This document shows, piece after piece, positions 56,150 to 64,000 of a DNA stretch of 64,000 nt. The position numbers were made by a program, and so were the translations under genes. Origin of the DNA: Anaerobaca lacustris (GTDB lineage: Bacteria > Planctomycetota > Phycisphaerae > Sedimentisphaerales > Anaerobacaceae); assembly GCF_030012215.1 (NCBI RefSeq), contig NZ_JASCXX010000001.1, positions 186,001-250,000 of the forward strand. The letters run 5' to 3'. The notes beneath the pieces were generated by a model. The model searched no databases. It saw only the letters and a list, made by a program, of their open reading frames with translations, and was not told the DNA's origin. Each line of letters opens with the position of its first letter. Within the stretch, counting starts at the first letter, position 1.

Positions 56150-58810
56150 ATGGCGTGTTCACATCCATCTTGCGCCCGTCAGCAATCGCTCCCCAAGCCG
56201 CCATCGCCGGTATTTTCCGTGGGTATGAGGGTCCTTGTTCTGGCCCTCCTGATCGCCCCCGATCTGGGGATTGTCCGGGGGCAGAACTCAGCCGGCGGTA
56301 TCATCGTCGATGCGGATTATCCGGGCGGCAATATTGTGGTCGAGCGGATGGAGGCGGAGACCGTCTACCTGCGGCCCGATCTGCGCGACACGGAGGGATG
56401 GTGGTTCTACTGGAACTTCCGCGTGCGCGGGGCCGAGGGTCGGACGCTGAGCTTTCAATTCAGCGGCAACAACCCGATCGGCGTGCGCGGCCCGGCTGTC
56501 AGTCTCGATCGGGGCCGGACCTGGGCCTGGCTCGGCGCCGAGGCCGTCAGGGGCAGCTCGTTCTCCTATGCGTTTTCACAGGATGCGGCCGACGTGCGTT
56601 TCTGCTTTGCGGTGCCCTACGTCGAGGCCGATCTGAGGGAGTTTCTGGCCGGCTTTGCCAGGCATCCCAACCTTCGCGTTGAAGAGCTGTGCAAGACACG
56701 CCAGGGACGGTCGGTCGAGCGGATCCACGCCGGCCGCCTGGACGGCGACCCGCGCTTTCGCGTCCTGCTGACTGCCCGGCACCACGCGTGCGAGTCGATG
56801 GCCAGCTTCGCTCTGGAAGGCCTGCTCGACGTGGTGTTGTCCGACAGCGACGATGGCCACTGGTTCGGCCGCAACGTCGAGGTCCTGGCGATTCCCTTTG
56901 TGGACAAGGACGGCGTCGAGGCGGGCGACCAGGGTAAGAACCGCAAACCTCGCGACCACAACCGCGACTATATCGGACCCAGCATCCATCCTTCGGTTGC
57001 GGCGCTTCGGACATTCGTGCCGAACTGGTCCAACGGCAAGCTGCGCGCCGCCTTCGATCTGCACTGCCCGCACATTCGAGGCGAGTACAACGAGGTAATC
57101 TATATCCCCGGCAGTTCGGACGAGCGGATGTGGCAGGAGCAACGCCGATTCGGCCGTCTGCTCGAAGATCTCCAGCGCGGTCCGCTGGTCTATCGCGTCT
57201 CGGACGATCTGCCGTTCGGCAAGGCGTGGAACACGGGGCGCAACTATGCGGCGGGCAAGAGTTGCAGTCGATGGGCGAGCGGAATCGACGGCGTACGATT
57301 GTCGGCGCCGTTCGAGATCCCATACGCCAACGCCGCGGGCCAGCCGGTGACCGCTGAGAGCGCCCGTGCCTTCGGGCGAAGTCTCGCCCGGGCGATGCGG
57401 GCGTACCTCGAACGCCTCGATGCGGAAGAACGGCAGGCCGAGGCATCGCCAGTGCGGCCCGTGCAGGTCGGCGGCGTCTTCCCGCAGATGACGGTGATGG
57501 CCCACGGGCTCGGCAGCGACTCCGAGGCGGGCATCGGCGCCCTGGTGCCATGGGTCGGCAAGCTCTGGGCGGTGGGCTATGTCGCGCACATTCGCGGCCA
57601 GGGGATCGGCCTCTATGAGATTGGCGAGGACATGACGATGCGACGTCACCCGGCCTCAGTGACGCTGACCGGGACCTTTGCCAACCGGTTCGTGCACTGG
57701 CCCAGCGGGCAGGCGTTCATCGGGCCCTATGCGATCGACATCGACGGCAACGTCCGCACCATCGAAGGCCTGAAGAATCATCGTCTGTGCGCGACGTGTG
57801 ATCACCTGAAGGACCCAAAAGACAAGGTCTACTTCCTGGGCATGGAAGGGGGCTTCTGGGAGGTGGACGTCCATAGCCTTCAAGCGACGCATCTGTTCGA
57901 TTTGCGCAAGGAGCTGGAGATCGCGGGCGCCAGAGAGCATTTCAAGAGTGCCTTTACCGCGCAGGGCCGCGTCGTGGTCGCCAACAACACGTACGACGAG
58001 CAGGAGTTTCTCGGCCGCCGTCAGGCGGGCCGGCTGGCCGAGTGGGACGGCGACAAATGGACGATTGTCGAGCGCAACCCCTTCGTCGAGGTCCACGCCA
58101 GTGCGAGCAGCAGTTCGTACGGCGGGAACACCCTTTACGCAACCGGCTGGACCAAATCGAGCGTGGTGCTGCGCGTCCTGGTCAACGGCACGTGGCAACG
58201 GTACCTGCTGCCGAAGGCCAGCCATAGCTGGGATCACGCCTGGAACACCGAATGGATGCGGATTCGCCACGCGGTGACCGAACGGCTGCTGATGGACGTC
58301 CACGGCATGTTCTACGAGTTGCCTCCGTTCGCCTACGGCGGTCGGATCTGGGGGATTCGGCCGATCTGCTCGCATCTGCGGGTGGTCCCGGACTTCTGCC
58401 ACTGGCGCGGGCTGTTCGTGATGGCGTCGGACCAGATCGACCACGACCAGGGCCAGCCGCAATCCGGGCTGTGGTTCGGAAACCTCGACGACCTCTGGCA
58501 GATGGGCAAGCCTGCCGGCTGGGGCGGCCCGTGGTGGGATACGCCCGTGCAGGCCGACGAGGTCTCGGACCCGTTCCTGATGACCGGCTTCGACAAGAAG
58601 GTCGTGCACATGGTCCACGACAGCGACGAAAATGTGAGTTTCGCTCTGGAGGTGGATTTCCTGGGCGACGGCAGTTGGCAACCCTATGAGACGTTCCGCT
58701 TCCGCAAAGGCTACCGGCACCACGAGTTCCCGGACGGCTTTTCCGCCCACTGGGTCCGTGTGCGGGCCGACAGGGCCTGCAAGGCCACGGTGTATTTCAT
58801 GTACAACTGA
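56150..58810 (+). CDS. M14 carboxypeptidase (CCP-like) fused to a C-terminal propeller-like domain
   Basis: The 886-aa protein has an N-terminal hydrophobic segment (RVLVLALLIAPDLGIVRG, about 27-44) for export. Next is a beta N-domain of the cytosolic-carboxypeptidase type (GWWFYWNFRVRGAEGRTLSF; VSLDRGRTWAWLG). The M14 zinc domain has ligands in ARHHACESM (H212 and E215, HxxE) and DLHCPH (H305), the substrate-binding RDHNRDY, and the catalytic Glu in SAPFEIPYAN (about E389). About 430 residues then follow with propeller-like repeats (LWAVGYVAHIRGQGIGLYEI; VYFLGMEGGFWEVDVHSLQA; NTLYATGWTKSSVVLRVLVN; LWFGNLDDLWQMGKPAGWGG). That region looks like a substrate-binding or sensor module. ATG 56150 follows AAGGGA; 56096 is an alternative. 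Confidence 0.8.
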   Translation: MACSHPSCARQQSLPKPPSPVFSVGMRVLVLALLIAPDLGIVRGQNSAGGIIVDADYPGGNIVVERMEAETVYLRPDLRDTEGWWFYWNFRVRGAEGRTLSFQFSGNNPIGVRGPAVSLDRGRTWAWLGAEAVRGSSFSYAFSQDAADVRFCFAVPYVEADLREFLAGFARHPNLRVEELCKTRQGRSVERIHAGRLDGDPRFRVLLTARHHACESMASFALEGLLDVVLSDSDDGHWFGRNVEVLAIPFVDKDGVEAGDQGKNRKPRDHNRDYIGPSIHPSVAALRTFVPNWSNGKLRAAFDLHCPHIRGEYNEVIYIPGSSDERMWQEQRRFGRLLEDLQRGPLVYRVSDDLPFGKAWNTGRNYAAGKSCSRWASGIDGVRLSAPFEIPYANAAGQPVTAESARAFGRSLARAMRAYLERLDAEERQAEASPVRPVQVGGVFPQMTVMAHGLGSDSEAGIGALVPWVGKLWAVGYVAHIRGQGIGLYEIGEDMTMRRHPASVTLTGTFANRFVHWPSGQAFIGPYAIDIDGNVRTIEGLKNHRLCATCDHLKDPKDKVYFLGMEGGFWEVDVHSLQATHLFDLRKELEIAGAREHFKSAFTAQGRVVVANNTYDEQEFLGRRQAGRLAEWDGDKWTIVERNPFVEVHASASSSSYGGNTLYATGWTKSSVVLRVLVNGTWQRYLLPKASHSWDHAWNTEWMRIRHAVTERLLMDVHGMFYELPPFAYGGRIWGIRPICSHLRVVPDFCHWRGLFVMASDQIDHDQGQPQSGLWFGNLDDLWQMGKPAGWGGPWWDTPVQADEVSDPFLMTGFDKKVVHMVHDSDENVSFALEVDFLGDGSWQPYETFRFRKGYRHHEFPDGFSAHWVRVRADRACKATVYFMYN

Positions 58811-58880
58811 GCGGCGGTCGGCGGTTGGATGACGTTGGCGCATGACGAACCTGAAACGATGCAGTTTGGGGAGAAGTGAG

Positions 58881-60419
58881 ATGGGACGAGTGTATAGAGG
58901 TCGGCGGCGGGCGCTCGGCTCGGCCGTATTGCCCTTGCTGGCCGTGCTGCTGGCGACGGGGCCGTCGGGTCTGGCCCAGGATCTGGCGGAATTCGAGTCG
59001 CGCGTGACCGAATTCGCGCTGGACAACGGGCTGAGGTTCATCGTGCTTCGGCGGCCCGAGGCGCCCGTCGTGACGTGCTTCACCCATGCCAACGTTGGCG
59101 CCGTCGACGAAGTCACCGGCCTTACGGGCCTGGCGCATCTCTTCGAGCACATGGCCTTCAAGGGCACGCGAACGATCGGGACCAGAGACCCCGAGGCCGA
59201 GGCCGAAGCGCTGGCGAAGATCGACGAAGTCTTCGAGGCGATCCGGGCCGAGCGGCACAAGGGCGGTCCGGCCGACGAGCAGAAGCTGGCCGAACTGCAA
59301 AGCCGGCTTGCCGAGGCGCAGGAGCAGGCCCAACAGTATCTCGTGCACGACGAGTTCGACGAGATCCTCAAGCGGGCCGGCGGGGTGGGGCTCAACGCCG
59401 GGACCAGTTCCGATTACACGGTCTACTTCGTAAGCTTGCCGGCCAACAAGCTCGAACTGTGGATGCTGATGGAGTCGGACCGGTTCCTCAATCCCGTCCT
59501 GCGCGAGTTCTACAGCGAGAAGGACGTGGTCATGGAAGAACGCCGGCTCCGCACGGAGACCCAGCCGGTCGGCAAGCTGCTGGAGGAATTCCTTGCGGCG
59601 GCGTATAAGGCCCATCCCTACGGCCAGCCGGTCATCGGACACATGAGCGACATCGAGGCCGTGACCCGCGCGCAGGCCGAGGCGTTCTTTCGGACGCACT
59701 ACGTGCCGAGCAACCTGACGGTGGCCATCGTCGGCGACGTCGATCCGGATCGTGTCAAGACGCTGGCCCGGGAGTACTTCGGGCGGATTCCCCATCGTCC
59801 GGCGCCGGGGCCGGTCGTGACAGTCGAGCCGCCGCAGCCGGGCGAGCGTCGCGTCGTCGTCGAGGACCCGGCTCAGCCCTTCGTCCTGATCGGATACCAC
59901 AAGCCAAGCATTCAGCACGAGGACAACGCGGTCTTCGATGCCATCACGGACATCATGGGCAGCGGGCGGACCTCGCGGCTGTATCGCAGCCTCGTCAAGG
60001 ACAAGCGGATCGCGATGGCTACCTCCGGCTTCCAGGGCATGCCCGGACAGAAGTACCCGGGGCTGTTCCTGTTCTACGCCATGCCGGCCAGGGGCCATAC
60101 GAACCAGGAGTGCGAACGGGCGATCTACGACGAGATCGAGCGGCTGCGGAACGAGCCGGTCAGCGAGCAGGAACTGCAGAAGGCCAAGACGCGGGCCCGC
60201 GCCGCCCTGATCCGGCAGCTCGACTCCAACTCGGGCCTGGCCGAGCAGTTGACGTTCTACGAGGTGATGGCGGGCGATTGGCGAAATCTGTTCCAACAGC
60301 TTGAACGGATCGACCGGGTCACCGCCGAGGATATCCAGCGGGTCGCCCGGACCTGTTTCACGACGAAGAACCGAACGGTCGGCATCATCGAGACCACCAC
60401 CGGCGAAAACGAATCCTGA
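58881..60419 (+). CDS. M16 zinc protease, catalytic subunit
   Basis: The 512-aa secreted peptidase has a signal peptide (ALGSAVLPLLAVLLATGPSG) and the inverted zinc motif HxxEH in LAHLFEHMAFKG (H86, E89, H90), with the third ligand in VVMEERRLRTE (about E219). A coiled-coil-like insert of about 60 residues (DPEAEAEALAKIDEVFEAIR onward) splits the N-domain, longer than usual. The C-terminal M16 half starts about 300. GGGGAGAAGTGAG precedes ATG 58881. The following gene is a second M16 protein without the zinc site, so a heterodimeric M16B protease is likely, acting on extracytoplasmic peptides. Confidence 0.92.
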   Translation: MGRVYRGRRRALGSAVLPLLAVLLATGPSGLAQDLAEFESRVTEFALDNGLRFIVLRRPEAPVVTCFTHANVGAVDEVTGLTGLAHLFEHMAFKGTRTIGTRDPEAEAEALAKIDEVFEAIRAERHKGGPADEQKLAELQSRLAEAQEQAQQYLVHDEFDEILKRAGGVGLNAGTSSDYTVYFVSLPANKLELWMLMESDRFLNPVLREFYSEKDVVMEERRLRTETQPVGKLLEEFLAAAYKAHPYGQPVIGHMSDIEAVTRAQAEAFFRTHYVPSNLTVAIVGDVDPDRVKTLAREYFGRIPHRPAPGPVVTVEPPQPGERRVVVEDPAQPFVLIGYHKPSIQHEDNAVFDAITDIMGSGRTSRLYRSLVKDKRIAMATSGFQGMPGQKYPGLFLFYAMPARGHTNQECERAIYDEIERLRNEPVSEQELQKAKTRARAALIRQLDSNSGLAEQLTFYEVMAGDWRNLFQQLERIDRVTAEDIQRVARTCFTTKNRTVGIIETTTGENES

Positions 60420-60435
60420 ATAGGGGAGCGGGAAT

Positions 60436-61890
60436 ATGAGATGCAAACGAACACGTCGTCTGTCACCGGTCCTCTGTGCGGTGGCGGTGTTGTTTCTGGC
60501 GGTTTCGCCGGTGGCGGCGCAGCGTATCCCGGACCACACGCAACTGAAATACCCGAACCTTCGCGACGTGGCCGTGCCCGAGGTGCAGCGCGTGACCCTG
60601 TCCAATGGGATGCGACTGTTTCTACTGGAAGACCGCGAACTGCCGCTGATTTCCCTGTCCGGCCGGATTCGGGTGGGGTCGATCTACGAGCCGGCCGAGA
60701 AGGTGGGCCTGGCCGACATCACCGGCGAGGTCATGCGCACCGGCGGAACGATGAGCAAGACAGGCGACGAACTGGACGACGAACTGGAGCAGATCGCCGC
60801 CTCGGTCGAGACGGGCATCGGGCAGGACTCCGGCTACGCCTCGGTGTCGGTGCTCGAGGAGGACATCGACCGGGGGCTTGCGATCCTGGCCGATGTGCTG
60901 ATGCACCCTGCGTTCCGCCAGGACAAGATCGAGCTGGCCAAGATGCAGCATCGCAGCGCCATCGCCCGGCGCAACGATTCGCCCCGCTCCGTTGCCTCGC
61001 GCGAATTCAACAAGCTGATCCATGGCCCCGACAGCGCGTATGCCCGGCACACCGAATATGCGACGATCGACAACATCAGCCGCGACGATCTGGTGGCGTT
61101 TCACAAGCGGTTCTTCGGGCCCAACAACATGATGCTGGCCGTCTGGGGCGATTTCGACACGCAGGAGATGATCGCCCGAATCGAGAAGGCCTTTGACGGA
61201 TGGGAGAAGATCGACCTGGACCTGCCGGCCAAGCCGGAGGTGGACTATGCGTGGCGGTCCTCCGTGAATCTCGTCTCCCGAGACGACCTCAATCAGTCCA
61301 ACATCTATCTCGGCCACCTCGGCGGGCGGATGAGCGACCCGGATTACCCGGCCCTGACGCTGATGAACCACATCCTCGGCGGGGGCTTCACCGGGCGATT
61401 GTTCAAGAATGTGCGGTCGCGGCAGGGCCTGGCCTATTCGGTCTTCGGAACGTTTTCGGCACAGTACGACCGGCCCGGCGTCTTCTCCTTGGGCTGCCAG
61501 ACGAAGTCGGAGAGCACCGTTCACGCGATTGAGGCGATCGTGGAAGAGGTCCGGAGGATTGTTGCCGAACCCGTGACCGATGAGGAACTGGAGCTGGCCA
61601 AGGATAGTTATCTGAACTCCTTCATCTTCCATTTCGACAGTACGGACAAGATCGTTCGTCGCCTGATGACCTACGAGTATTATGGCTATCCGCCCGACTT
61701 CCTCCAGACGACCAAAGAACGGATCGAGAAGGTCACCAAGGCCGATATTCTCAGGGCGGCCCGAGCGCGTCTGAGACCGGACGCCTTGCAGATCCTGGTG
61801 GTGGGACGGCCCGAGGATTTCGATCGGCCTCTTGCGACGTTGGGCGAGGTCCGCTCGATCGATGTCACCATCCCGCCGCCGGTCCGGTGA
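60436..61890 (+). CDS. M16-family protein, non-catalytic partner subunit
   Basis: The 484-aa exported protein has the M16 fold pattern: VQRVTLSNGMRLFLLEDREL, GSIYEPAEKVGLADITGEVM, AAS(V)ETGIG region, and the second-half MNHILGGGFTGRLFKNVRSR with GLAYSVFG. Where the zinc motif should be (HxLEH), the sequence reads LADITGEVMRTGG, so His and Glu ligands are missing. It starts 16 nt after the catalytic subunit stop, so both are probably made together. Such inactive partners help bind substrate in M16B dimers. Confidence 0.92.
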   Translation: MRCKRTRRLSPVLCAVAVLFLAVSPVAAQRIPDHTQLKYPNLRDVAVPEVQRVTLSNGMRLFLLEDRELPLISLSGRIRVGSIYEPAEKVGLADITGEVMRTGGTMSKTGDELDDELEQIAASVETGIGQDSGYASVSVLEEDIDRGLAILADVLMHPAFRQDKIELAKMQHRSAIARRNDSPRSVASREFNKLIHGPDSAYARHTEYATIDNISRDDLVAFHKRFFGPNNMMLAVWGDFDTQEMIARIEKAFDGWEKIDLDLPAKPEVDYAWRSSVNLVSRDDLNQSNIYLGHLGGRMSDPDYPALTLMNHILGGGFTGRLFKNVRSRQGLAYSVFGTFSAQYDRPGVFSLGCQTKSESTVHAIEAIVEEVRRIVAEPVTDEELELAKDSYLNSFIFHFDSTDKIVRRLMTYEYYGYPPDFLQTTKERIEKVTKADILRAARARLRPDALQILVVGRPEDFDRPLATLGEVRSIDVTIPPPVR

Positions 61891-61941
61891 CGCCAGGGAT
61901 TCCTCACGATTGTCACAACGCATTGGATGGAGAGACAGCGC

Positions 61942-63393
61942 ATGAACGAACGAGGCCAGCAGAGTTGGACGAGGCGGGGTTTTCTCCAGGCGGCTGGATT
62001 GGCTGCTGCTTCAGCGTTCGCTTCCGGCGGTTGTCGGACCGGTGGGTCGAAGCGGCTGGCCGGACCGAATCAGCCGAACATCGTCTTCATCATGGCCGAC
62101 GATCTCGGTTATGGCGACCTGGGCTGTTACGGCCAGCAGGTGATCCAGACCCCGAACATCGACCGGATGGCGGCCGAGGGCATGCTCTTCACCGATGCCT
62201 ATGCCGGCAGCACCGTCTGCGCGCCGTCGCGCTGCTCGTTGATGACGGGCCTGCACACCGGACACGCCTACGTCCGCGGCAACAAAGAGGCCAAGCCGAT
62301 GGGACAATTGCCTTTGCCCGAAGGCACGGTGACGATTCCAAAGCTTCTCCAGGCTCGCGGCTATCGGACGGGGCTGATCGGCAAGTGGGGCCTGGGCGGA
62401 CCGGGCAGCAGCGGAGCGCCCAACAATCAGGGCTTCGATTACTTCTTCGGATACCTCTGCCAGAGGCACGCGCACAACTACTATCCGGAGTTCCTTTTCC
62501 GCAACGACCAGCGTGTGCCGCTGCCCAACAAGGTTGCGGGCGACCGCGCCGACGGCGCCGGCGTGGCGACGGAGAAAGTCGTGTATTCGCACAACCTGAT
62601 TGCGGACGAGGCGCTGCAATTCATCGAAGAAAACCGCCAGGTGCCTTTCTTCCTGTATCTGGCGTTGACCATTCCGCACGCCAACAATGAGGCGGGCCGA
62701 GCGGGGATGGAGATTCCCTCGTACGGGCCGTACGCCGACGAGGATTGGCCCGAGCCGCAGAAGGGCCACGCCGCGATGATTACGCGGATGGACGGCGACG
62801 TGGGCCGCCTGCTCGATAAGCTCAAGAACCTTGGCATCGATCAGGACACGCTCGTACTGTTCACCAGCGACAACGGTCCGCACGCCGAGGGGGGCGCCGA
62901 TCCGGCGTTCTTCTACAGCAGCGGCCCGCTGCGCGGCATCAAACGCGATCTCTACGAGGGTGGGATTCGCGTGCCGTTGATTGCCCGTTGGCCGGGGAAG
63001 ATCGCCGCCGGCTCGGGCACGGACCACGTCTGCGCGTTTTGGGATTTCCTGCCGACCTTCTGCGACGTGGCCGGGGCGGTCCCGCCGGACGATACCGACG
63101 GGTTTTCCATCCTGCCCACGCTGCGAGACAAGCCCGAATACCAGAGAAGGCACGGATATCTCTATTGGGAATTCCACGAGCAAGGCAAGAAGCAGGCGGT
63201 CCGCATGGGCCGCTGGAAAGGCGTGCGTCTGAACGTGGCCAAGGACCCGAACGGGCCGATCGAGCTGTATGACCTGCAAACGGACCTGGGCGAAACGGCG
63301 AACCTCGTCGACGAATACCCTGAGATCGTCACGCAGATTGCCGCTCTGATGGAAGCTGCGCACAGGCCATCGGAGAACTGGCCGTTTCCCTGA
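61942..63393 (+). CDS. Tat-exported sulfatase (formylglycine type)
   Basis: The 483-aa arylsulfatase-like enzyme has a Tat-type N-terminus (WTRRGFLQAAGLAAASAF) and a Cys at the signal end (SGGCRTGG) that might be lipidated. The active-site motif is CAPSRCSLMTG with C93 becoming formylglycine (CxPSR). Metal-site residues are in PNIVFIMADDLGYGDLGCYG (Asp-Asp) and FTSDNGPHAEGG (Asp-Asn). GKWGLGG and the C-terminal ELYDLQTDLGETANLVDEYP are typical. An anaerobic-type (Fe-S) or FGE maturase is needed but not in the window. ATG 61942 follows GGAGAG. It probably removes sulfate from algal or animal glycans. Confidence 0.92.
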   Translation: MNERGQQSWTRRGFLQAAGLAAASAFASGGCRTGGSKRLAGPNQPNIVFIMADDLGYGDLGCYGQQVIQTPNIDRMAAEGMLFTDAYAGSTVCAPSRCSLMTGLHTGHAYVRGNKEAKPMGQLPLPEGTVTIPKLLQARGYRTGLIGKWGLGGPGSSGAPNNQGFDYFFGYLCQRHAHNYYPEFLFRNDQRVPLPNKVAGDRADGAGVATEKVVYSHNLIADEALQFIEENRQVPFFLYLALTIPHANNEAGRAGMEIPSYGPYADEDWPEPQKGHAAMITRMDGDVGRLLDKLKNLGIDQDTLVLFTSDNGPHAEGGADPAFFYSSGPLRGIKRDLYEGGIRVPLIARWPGKIAAGSGTDHVCAFWDFLPTFCDVAGAVPPDDTDGFSILPTLRDKPEYQRRHGYLYWEFHEQGKKQAVRMGRWKGVRLNVAKDPNGPIELYDLQTDLGETANLVDEYPEIVTQIAALMEAAHRPSENWPFP

Positions 63394-63428
63394 CAGTCAA
63401 CGCCAGGCGTCGACTCGATGGGGTAGGG

Positions 63429-64000
63429 TCAGTTCCGGCAGGAGAGCTGTCTTTCGGGGGTCCTGGACAGGTCGTTGAGCAGATACTTGCGCACGACCAC
63501 GTCCCAGCTCATGTTGTACGCCAGACGGTAGCCTTCGCTGATCATCGTCGTCAATTCCGCATCATTGGCGGGCAGGCGCTCAAGAATTTCTCTCGCCAGA
63601 CGGGCGGCCTCACCGGCTTCGATTTGATCGCGCACATGCCGGTCGATGCCCAGAAGATCTTCGATGTCCCTGTACGAACGGTCCCCCAGATCGGTGTAGT
63701 CCGCCAGCAGGATGTTCCCGACCGGCTTTCCGCCCGTCACGTCGCGAACGAAGCCGGCGCACCCGCAGACGCCGGTGAACACGCAGAGGCTCCCGTACGT
63801 GAGCGGTTCGAGCTGGGCGATGCCGAACGGCTCGTAAATGCTCTGGCCGAATTCGACGTCGCTGCCCTTTCGGATATCGACGAACTCCACGTCGAGCGGG
63901 ACCTTGCTGCCGCAGCAACTGCGATCGAACCCGAATTGATTGATGAAGACGGCCTTGATGTTTCGACTGCGGGCGTTGAACTGTTGGATAGCCGTGTGGA
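63429..64000 (-). CDS. C-terminal part of a glycosyltransferase (5' end outside the window)
   Basis: The minus-strand frame is open to the window edge, so at least 190 codons of the C-terminus are visible. The segment DVEFGQSIYEPFGIAQLEPL followed by TYGSLCVFTG matches the ExFGxxxLExxxxG donor-binding motif of GT-B enzymes (GT4/GT5-type, including glycogen synthases). The further NQFGFDRSCCG and KAVFINQFG upstream are consistent with the preceding strand. Residues after about the motif (SYRDIEDLLGIDRHVRDQIE; ILERLPANDAELTTMISEGY) form the C-terminal helical part. The acceptor and donor cannot be told. It is convergent with the sulfatase gene. Confidence 0.75.
   Translation of the reverse strand, partial: HTAIQQFNARSRNIKAVFINQFGFDRSCCGSKVPLDVEFVDIRKGSDVEFGQSIYEPFGIAQLEPLTYGSLCVFTGVCGCAGFVRDVTGGKPVGNILLADYTDLGDRSYRDIEDLLGIDRHVRDQIEAGEAARLAREILERLPANDAELTTMISEGYRLAYNMSWDVVVRKYLLNDLSRTPERQLSCRN

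Noticed and set aside
1-64000. CRISPR arrays, insertion sequences, prophage genes, rRNA genes
   Set aside because: No regularly spaced palindromic repeats, transposase motifs, phage structural genes or rRNA segments were seen.

Overview
The window looks like a chromosomal segment of a GC-rich (about 60-65 % by eye) planctomycete, most likely of the Phycisphaerae/Sedimentisphaerales type. This is inferred from gene content, not from a marker-gene search. The indicators are: a secreted WQD beta-propeller ending in a dockerin-like D-x-N-G-D-C-R-V-D repeat; a GEVED-domain surface protein; an H-X9-DG pseudopilin-like protein; Tat-exported Gfo/Idh/MocA oxidoreductases; a ThuA protein; an FGly sulfatase; and several secreted glycoside hydrolases (GH78, GH10, GH97). 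LpxI, a GT9 glycosyltransferase and dTDP-rhamnose genes suggest an outer membrane carrying LPS or a similar glycan.

Layout. 1-4968: secreted proteins, then a sigma factor, an unknown small protein and a protein with an archaeal-type threonyl-tRNA-editing-like domain. 5043-12163: a sugar-use block with an SSS symporter, an adjacent 50-aa membrane microprotein, GH78 rhamnosidase, ThuA protein and Tat oxidoreductase, closed by a strong hairpin terminator. 12423-20535: DUF3795 protein, a small exported protein, GH10, GH97, a PQQ-type propeller, a HEAT-like protein and a nitronate-monooxygenase-like flavoprotein. 20973-25056: housekeeping operon rho-hemW-lepA on the minus strand, with lepA starting at TTG. 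25394-32478: a promoter with a structured leader and an unknown secreted protein, a subtilase with CARDB/IPT domains, a Trp-rich microprotein, HtrA protease overlapping a PHP phosphatase, and a UDP-sugar dehydrogenase.

32499-41017 is the most unusual part. Three minus-strand genes encode a 1088-aa secreted protein ending in 23 unbroken C-P-x-x-x-T-x heptads, followed by two translationally coupled paralogous polytopic membrane proteins, each with two GATase1-like modules. I do not recognise this combination as a described system. It reads like a surface-protein and membrane-processing or anchoring unit, but no function can be proven from sequence alone.

41589-45512: tRNA-Lys, rmlA-rmlD-rmlB (no rmlC here), a mazEF toxin-antitoxin pair and an SGNH-hydrolase remnant. 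45496-53724: lpxI, GT9, a minus-strand operon of oxidoreductase, polysaccharide-degrading enzyme and mnmA, then a DUF1028 lipoprotein and a free-methionine-sulfoxide reductase. 53732-64000: a pseudopilin-like protein and a protease-rich stretch (exported bleomycin-hydrolase-like C1 peptidase, M14 carboxypeptidase-propeller fusion, an M16 pair with one inactive member), a sulfatase, and the C-terminal part of a glycosyltransferase cut by the window edge.

Many genes carry recognisable sigma70-like promoters (TTGnnn, 15-18 nt spacer, TAnnnT), listed individually. All calls come from reading the sequence; no database search was possible.
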